A stretch of 17,732 bases of DNA from DATKZB01 sp035528235 (GTDB lineage: Bacteria > Planctomycetota > Phycisphaerae > FEN-1346), in assembly GCA_035528235.1 (NCBI GenBank), contig DATKZB010000392.1:1-17732 (forward strand), written 5' to 3'. This document shows, piece after piece, positions 14,519-17,732 of this stretch. The notes under the pieces are model-generated. The model did not search any database and was not told the origin of the DNA. It was given only the letters and a program-made list of their open reading frames with translations. The position numbers were made by a program, and so were the translations under genes. Numbering within the stretch: position 1 is the stretch's first letter; the number at the start of each line of letters is the position of its first letter.

Positions 14519-15517
14519 GTGCCGATCCGCCCGCTCACATTCCGCCGCTACCTCCTGGCGATCACCGGCTGGGCGGCCGTCTGGCTCGTCGTCTCGGCGG
14601 CGGCGGTCGTCCTGGGGGCCGAGAACATCTGGGCCTGGCCGTCGTGGGAGAGCGCCCGCACCGTCCTGGGCTTGCGCCTGTATGCCGTGCTGACGGCCAG
14701 TGCCGTGGGGGCCGCGCTGGCCCTGGCCGGCCTCGCGTTCCAGGCCCTGCTGAGGAACCCCCTGGCCGACCCGTTCATCCTGGGCGTCTCGGGCGGCGCC
14801 AGCCTGGGCGTCGTCCTGTCGAGCCTGTTCCTGTCGGTCCTGGCGGCCCCGCTCTTCGGCTTCGTGGGGGCCCTGCTGACGGTGGGCGTGGTGTACGCCG
14901 TGGCGCAGCGTCGGGGGCGGCTGGAGCCGTACACGCTGCTTCTGAGCGGCGTCATCATCAACGCCTTCTACGGGGCGGCCATCATGCTCGTGACGGCCCT
15001 CATCGACCCCGAGAGCCGCGGCGACGTCGCCTACTGGATGATGGGCTGCATCAGCACGTTCGGGGCGAGGTGGTGGCTGGTGGGCGTCGTGGGCGGCCTG
15101 GTCGTGGCGGCGGCGGTCCTCTTTGCCTTCCTCGCCAAGGGCTTCAACCTGGTGGCCGTGGGCGAGGACACCGCCGGGGCCCTGGGCGTGCCGGTGGACC
15201 GCCTGCGACTGGTGACGTTCGTGGCGGCGAGCCTGGTGACGGGGGCGTCGGTGGCGTTGGCGGGGCCCATCGGGTTCGTGGGCCTCATCTGCCCGCACCT
15301 CCTGCGGATGGTCATGGGACCCGATCACCGGCGGCTGGTGCCGGCGACCGTCTTCCTTGGGGCGTCGCTGCTGGTCGTGGCCGACCTGGCGACGCGGCTG
15401 CTGATGGGTCTGGGCGGCCAGGCCCCGCCCGTGGGCGTCCTGACGGCGATGGCCGGCGGGCCGTTCTTCATCTACCTCCTGAGGACGCGATGGCGGCGAA
15501 AGACCGAAATCCGCTAA
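14519..15517 (+). CDS. btuC: ABC transporter permease (BtuC/FecCD family)
   Basis: This 332-aa protein forms the inner-membrane channel as a homodimer. It shows about ten hydrophobic segments, with family marks LRLYAVLTASAVGAALALAG, NPLADPFILGVSGGASLG, a GVPVDRLRL coupling region, GPIGFVGLICPHLLR and the final PPVGVLTAMAGGPFFIYLL. The start is GTG 14519, 17 bases after btuF stops; a GGGGG stretch lies 12 bases upstream and is a weak ribosome-binding site. Its end overlaps btuD by 28 bases. Substrate is inferred from context; iron-siderophore permeases are very similar. Confidence 0.9.
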   Translation: MPIRPLTFRRYLLAITGWAAVWLVVSAAAVVLGAENIWAWPSWESARTVLGLRLYAVLTASAVGAALALAGLAFQALLRNPLADPFILGVSGGASLGVVLSSLFLSVLAAPLFGFVGALLTVGVVYAVAQRRGRLEPYTLLLSGVIINAFYGAAIMLVTALIDPESRGDVAYWMMGCISTFGARWWLVGVVGGLVVAAAVLFAFLAKGFNLVAVGEDTAGALGVPVDRLRLVTFVAASLVTGASVALAGPIGFVGLICPHLLRMVMGPDHRRLVPATVFLGASLLVVADLATRLLMGLGGQAPPVGVLTAMAGGPFFIYLLRTRWRRKTEIR

Positions 15518-16326
15518 CGCCCGACGACGCCCCCGCGGCCGGCCCGTACCTGGCGGTCGAGGGGGTCGAGTTCGCCTACGCGCCGGGCACGCCGGTCCTT
15601 CGGGGGTTCTCGATGGGCCTGGCGCGGGGACGCCTGGCGTGCCTGCTGGGCCCGAACGGCAGCGGCAAGACGACCCTGCTGCGGATACTCGTCGGCCTGC
15701 TCGACCCCCAGGCGGGCCAGGTCCGCCTGGCCGGGACGCCCCTGGCCGACTATCCCCGGGCCGCGCTCGCCCGCCGCGTGGCCTACGTGCCGCAGGAGAC
15801 CCTGGCCGCCGTCGGGTTCACCGCACTGGAGACCGTCCTGATGGGCCGGTCGCCGCACACGGGGGCCCTGGGTTTTGAGTCGCCGGCCGACTGGCGCGCG
15901 GCCCGGGAGGCCCTGCGGCGGACCGACACCGAGCGCTTCGCCGGCCGAAACCTCGACGAACTCTCGGGCGGCGAACGACAGCGGGTCATCATCGCTCGGG
16001 CCCTGGCCCAGGAACCCGACCTCATCCTCCTGGACGAGCCCACCTCGTTCCTCGACATCAAGCACCAGCACGACATCTACGGCCTGCTGGCAGGCCTCGT
16101 CCGCGACGAGGGCAAGACCGTTGTGGCGGTCAGCCACGACCTGAGCCTGGCGGCGGCGTACGCCGACGACCTGGTCCTGGTGGACGAGGGTCGCGTGGCG
16201 GCGTCCGGGCCGCCCGAGGCGGTCATCCGGCCCGAGGTTCTCTCGCCCGTGTACGACACGCCGGTCGAGGTCCGGACCGACGAGACCACCGGCCGGCCGT
16301 ACGTCCTGCCTCGCCCGCCCCGCTGA
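15490..16326 (+). CDS. btuD: ABC transporter ATP-binding protein (BtuD-like)
   Basis: This 278-aa ATPase powers the BtuC permease. It has Walker A GPNGSGKTT (54-62), a Q-loop at Gln102, the signature LSGGERQR (158-165), Walker B with LILLDEPTSFLD (178-189) and the switch histidine at 216 in VAVSHDLSLA. A DEPTSFLDIKHQ stretch is typical of the FepC/BtuD group. The ATG at 15490 lies inside btuC and is preceded by GAGGA, so coupled translation is expected. The open frame extends far upstream of this ATG, but only as a shadow of btuC. Confidence 0.9.
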   Translation: MAAKDRNPLTPDDAPAAGPYLAVEGVEFAYAPGTPVLRGFSMGLARGRLACLLGPNGSGKTTLLRILVGLLDPQAGQVRLAGTPLADYPRAALARRVAYVPQETLAAVGFTALETVLMGRSPHTGALGFESPADWRAAREALRRTDTERFAGRNLDELSGGERQRVIIARALAQEPDLILLDEPTSFLDIKHQHDIYGLLAGLVRDEGKTVVAVSHDLSLAAAYADDLVLVDEGRVAASGPPEAVIRPEVLSPVYDTPVEVRTDETTGRPYVLPRPPR

Positions 16327-16361
16327 CACACCCGCCGAGTTGGCCCTGCAACCTATTTGCT

Positions 16362-16389
16362 GCGCGGCGGGTCCCCGCACCCGCCGCGC
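16362..16389 (+). terminator. Hairpin after btuFCD
   Basis: GCGCGGCGGGT (16362-16372) pairs perfectly with ACCCGCCGCGC (16379-16389) across a six-base loop, 35 bases after the btuD stop. There is no T run, so it may stabilise the mRNA end rather than terminate by itself. Confidence 0.45.
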
Positions 16390-16477
16390 TCGAGGGGCGT
16401 GTGCCGGGACCGGTTTTCCTGCATTTGGCCCCACGAACGAGCCGACAGACCGAGTATCATTGGATGGAGGGCAGGTC

Positions 16478-17356
16478 ATGTACGCGGCTCGGGGCAAGAC
16501 GTGGCGTTCGCGGCTGTTCGATGCGCCGGCCCGACCGGCGGCCGCGCCCAGTCCGCCCCCGGAGCCGGCGGCGATGTCCCTCGGCGGGCCGCAGCGAGTC
16601 TGGGCGTTCATGTGCCCGAACCCCATCTGCGACACGGAACTGCTCGTTTTTCCGGAGTATGCGGGCCAGATGGTGCAGTGCCCGACGTGCGGGTGGGAGT
16701 TCGAGGCACCGCGCGTGGTGCCGTTCCAGATTGCTGGCGAGGATGGCCAGGACCGGCCCCTGGGCCGGTCGTTCGCGCCCGGGGCGGTTATCGCGATGCC
16801 GGTGCCGCTACGGCCGCCGGTTCCGCGGCCGGGGCCGGTGCCGCCCCAAGCCCGGAAGGCGGCCGGGGCGCTGGAGATCCTGGCGTCGAAGGGCATTGCG
16901 CCACCGCCGGTGTCGGCCGCTGCCCCGGCGCCGCCGGTGCCGGCCACGTTCGCGCCGCCCGAGCCGCCCGCGGCCGAGGCGAAGAAGGCCGCCGACGCCC
17001 TCGATGCCCTCGCGGTGGCGGCCGCCCAGTACCATCGTCCAGCGGGCCCCGCCAAGAAGAATGAGCGGCGCGACGAGCCGCGCGTCAACGTGGCGCCCAC
17101 CCGGCGTACGATGCCGCGCGTCGACCTGGCGCCGACCGGGCCGTACGGGCCGGCCGCGAGGCTGCCGGCCGCCCAACGGACCGACCTGGTGCTGACGTGG
17201 GCCGTGGCGGTGGTCGTTTCGGTGGGCCTGGGACTGGCCGCGTGGACGGTGGGCGTGCCGGACCTGGCGCTGGGGTCGATCGTGTTCGTCGGCCTGGCGG
17301 CGCTGCGGACGTTTCTGCTCTTGCGTCGCGACGCCTCTGGCGGGCCGCGGCTTTAG
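16478..17356 (+). CDS. Zinc-ribbon protein with proline/alanine-rich linker and C-terminal membrane helices
   Basis: I do not recognise a named family for this 292-aa protein. Residues 46-71 hold a CxxxxC...CxxC zinc-ribbon-like motif (Cys46, 51, 68, 71) in MCPNPICDTELLVFPEYAG and QCPTCGWEFEAP. A long Pro/Ala-rich, low-complexity stretch follows (about 95-235). Two hydrophobic helices end the protein (about 238-285), with LRRD at the C-terminus. Small ribbon-plus-membrane proteins of this shape are frequent in planctomycetes and generally uncharacterised. ATG 16478 was chosen for GGAGG seven bases upstream; the frame is open further upstream without support. It is downstream of btuFCD on the same strand but separated by 151 bases and a hairpin, so a link with B12 is not implied. 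Confidence 0.75.
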   Translation: MYAARGKTWRSRLFDAPARPAAAPSPPPEPAAMSLGGPQRVWAFMCPNPICDTELLVFPEYAGQMVQCPTCGWEFEAPRVVPFQIAGEDGQDRPLGRSFAPGAVIAMPVPLRPPVPRPGPVPPQARKAAGALEILASKGIAPPPVSAAAPAPPVPATFAPPEPPAAEAKKAADALDALAVAAAQYHRPAGPAKKNERRDEPRVNVAPTRRTMPRVDLAPTGPYGPAARLPAAQRTDLVLTWAVAVVVSVGLGLAAWTVGVPDLALGSIVFVGLAALRTFLLLRRDASGGPRL

Positions 17357-17381
17357 GGGCTGCTCGCTTGGGCGGTCGCGG

Positions 17382-17522
17382 CTACAGCAGTTTAACATTG
17401 CGTGTTCGCGCGGCCCGCCCAGGGCGGGCCGCGAAGGAACGCCTGTGGGCATAGACGCGGTGGGTCAGGAGACCCACCGCGCACAAGTGGTGGTGTGGAT
17501 ACGCAATCTTAAAACGCTGTAG
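17382..17522. mobile_element. MITE-like palindromic element, 141 bp
   Basis: Imperfect 22-bp terminal inverted repeats (17382-17403 and 17501-17522) start CTACAGC and end ATTGCGT, matching at 19 of 22 positions. Inside are two further hairpins: GGCCCGCCC/GGGCGGGCC around 17412-17430 with pairing flanks, and CGCGGTGGGTC/GACCCACCGCG at 17456-17481 with an AGGA loop. No coding sequence and no obvious target-site duplication are seen. The layout fits a non-autonomous miniature element between the zinc-ribbon gene and the tRNA gene. Confidence 0.6.
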
Positions 17523-17530
17523 TGCGTGAA

Positions 17531-17563
17531 CAAAGGGCAAGGCGCCTGAAGGACGCCTTGCCC
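17531..17563 (-). terminator. Intrinsic terminator of the tRNA-Ala gene
   Basis: On the minus strand GGGCAAGGCG (17563-17554) pairs perfectly with CGCCTTGCCC (17544-17535) across a nine-base loop, followed by TTTG. It lies 11 bases past the tRNA 3' end. Confidence 0.75.
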
Positions 17564-17574
17564 CTGGTGTTTTC

Positions 17575-17650
17575 TGGTGGAGGCAAGGGGGTTCGAACCC
17601 CTGACCTCCTGGATGCCATCCAGGCGCTCTCCCAATTGAGCTATGCCCCC
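17575..17650 (-). tRNA. tRNA-Ala (anticodon GGC)
   Basis: The 76-nt gene begins GGGGGCATAGCTC and ends with an encoded CCA after discriminator A. The anticodon arm is CCTGG, loop ATGGCAT, CCAGG, giving anticodon GGC. The T arm has GGTTCGAACCC. The acceptor stem has the G3-U70 wobble pair, the alanine identity element. All four stems pair well. Confidence 0.97.
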
Positions 17651-17677
17651 AGAAGATTCTCCGCAACGAACATGGGG

Positions 17678-17705
17678 ATTATAACGGATTCCGCGGCCGT
17701 GTCAA
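17678..17705 (-). promoter_or_regulatory. Consensus promoter of the tRNA-Ala gene
   Basis: Minus-strand TTGACA (17705-17700) and TATAAT (17683-17678), both perfect consensus, are spaced by 16 bases. Transcription should start near 17671, about 20 bases before the mature 5' end. Confidence 0.85.
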
Positions 17706-17732
17706 CGGTTTGCCGCGCGATTGGCGGGATCA

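Noticed and set aside
13605..16326. Reading the ABC importer as an iron-siderophore or heme system
   Set aside because: The families overlap, but the binding protein follows the BtuF pattern and the divergent transcript has a cobalamin riboswitch. No iron-related gene or Fur-like box was noticed.

Overview
This 17.7 kb window is very GC-rich and Gram-negative in character. It carries an LPS-export ATPase (LptB), a PEP-CTERM sorted protein, an H-X9-DG type pseudopilin with a class III signal, a DUF5107/TPR protein, and a signal peptidase I with large insertions. That combination suggests a planctomycete, perhaps of the Phycisphaerae or a neighbouring uncultured lineage. This is inferred from gene content alone; no rRNA is present.

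Layout. (1) 1-98: the first 32 codons of a ribokinase-like gene leaving the left edge on the minus strand. (2) 99-437: a spacer with three related hairpin elements and a good promoter for the signal peptidase gene (438-1934). (3) 2273-4036: lptB and a 1-phosphofructokinase-family kinase on the plus strand. (4) 4065-5536: a restriction-modification operon on the minus strand (methyltransferase, then endonuclease, ATGA overlap). It looks less GC-rich than its surroundings and has its own promoter, so it is probably acquired. (5) 5859-6746 minus: methylthioadenosine phosphorylase. (6) 7088-8926 minus: a membrane GAF/HD-GYP signalling protein. (7) 9109-11187 minus: a secreted DUF5107/TPR protein. 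(8) 11329-16326: a vitamin B12 locus. (9) 16478-17356: a zinc-ribbon membrane protein. (10) 17382-17650: a MITE-like palindromic element and a tRNA-Ala(GGC) gene with a near-perfect promoter and a terminator.

The B12 locus is the most interesting part. A full cobalamin riboswitch on the minus strand can be read from promoter (TTGACT-17-TATAGT) through aptamer to an intrinsic terminator. The first gene it controls is not a transporter but a PEP-CTERM anchored DUF4465 protein, followed 33 bp later by an H-X9-D pseudopilin. Diverging from the same region is a btuF-btuC-btuD type ABC importer whose promoter sits so close to the btuF ATG that the mRNA may be leaderless. No TonB-dependent receptor is visible. 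The arrangement suggests a B12-repressed surface module (DUF4465 protein plus pseudopilin) that could capture cobamides or move them toward a separately controlled inner-membrane importer.

Most long open frames opposite the real genes are codon-bias shadows of the high GC content and were left out.
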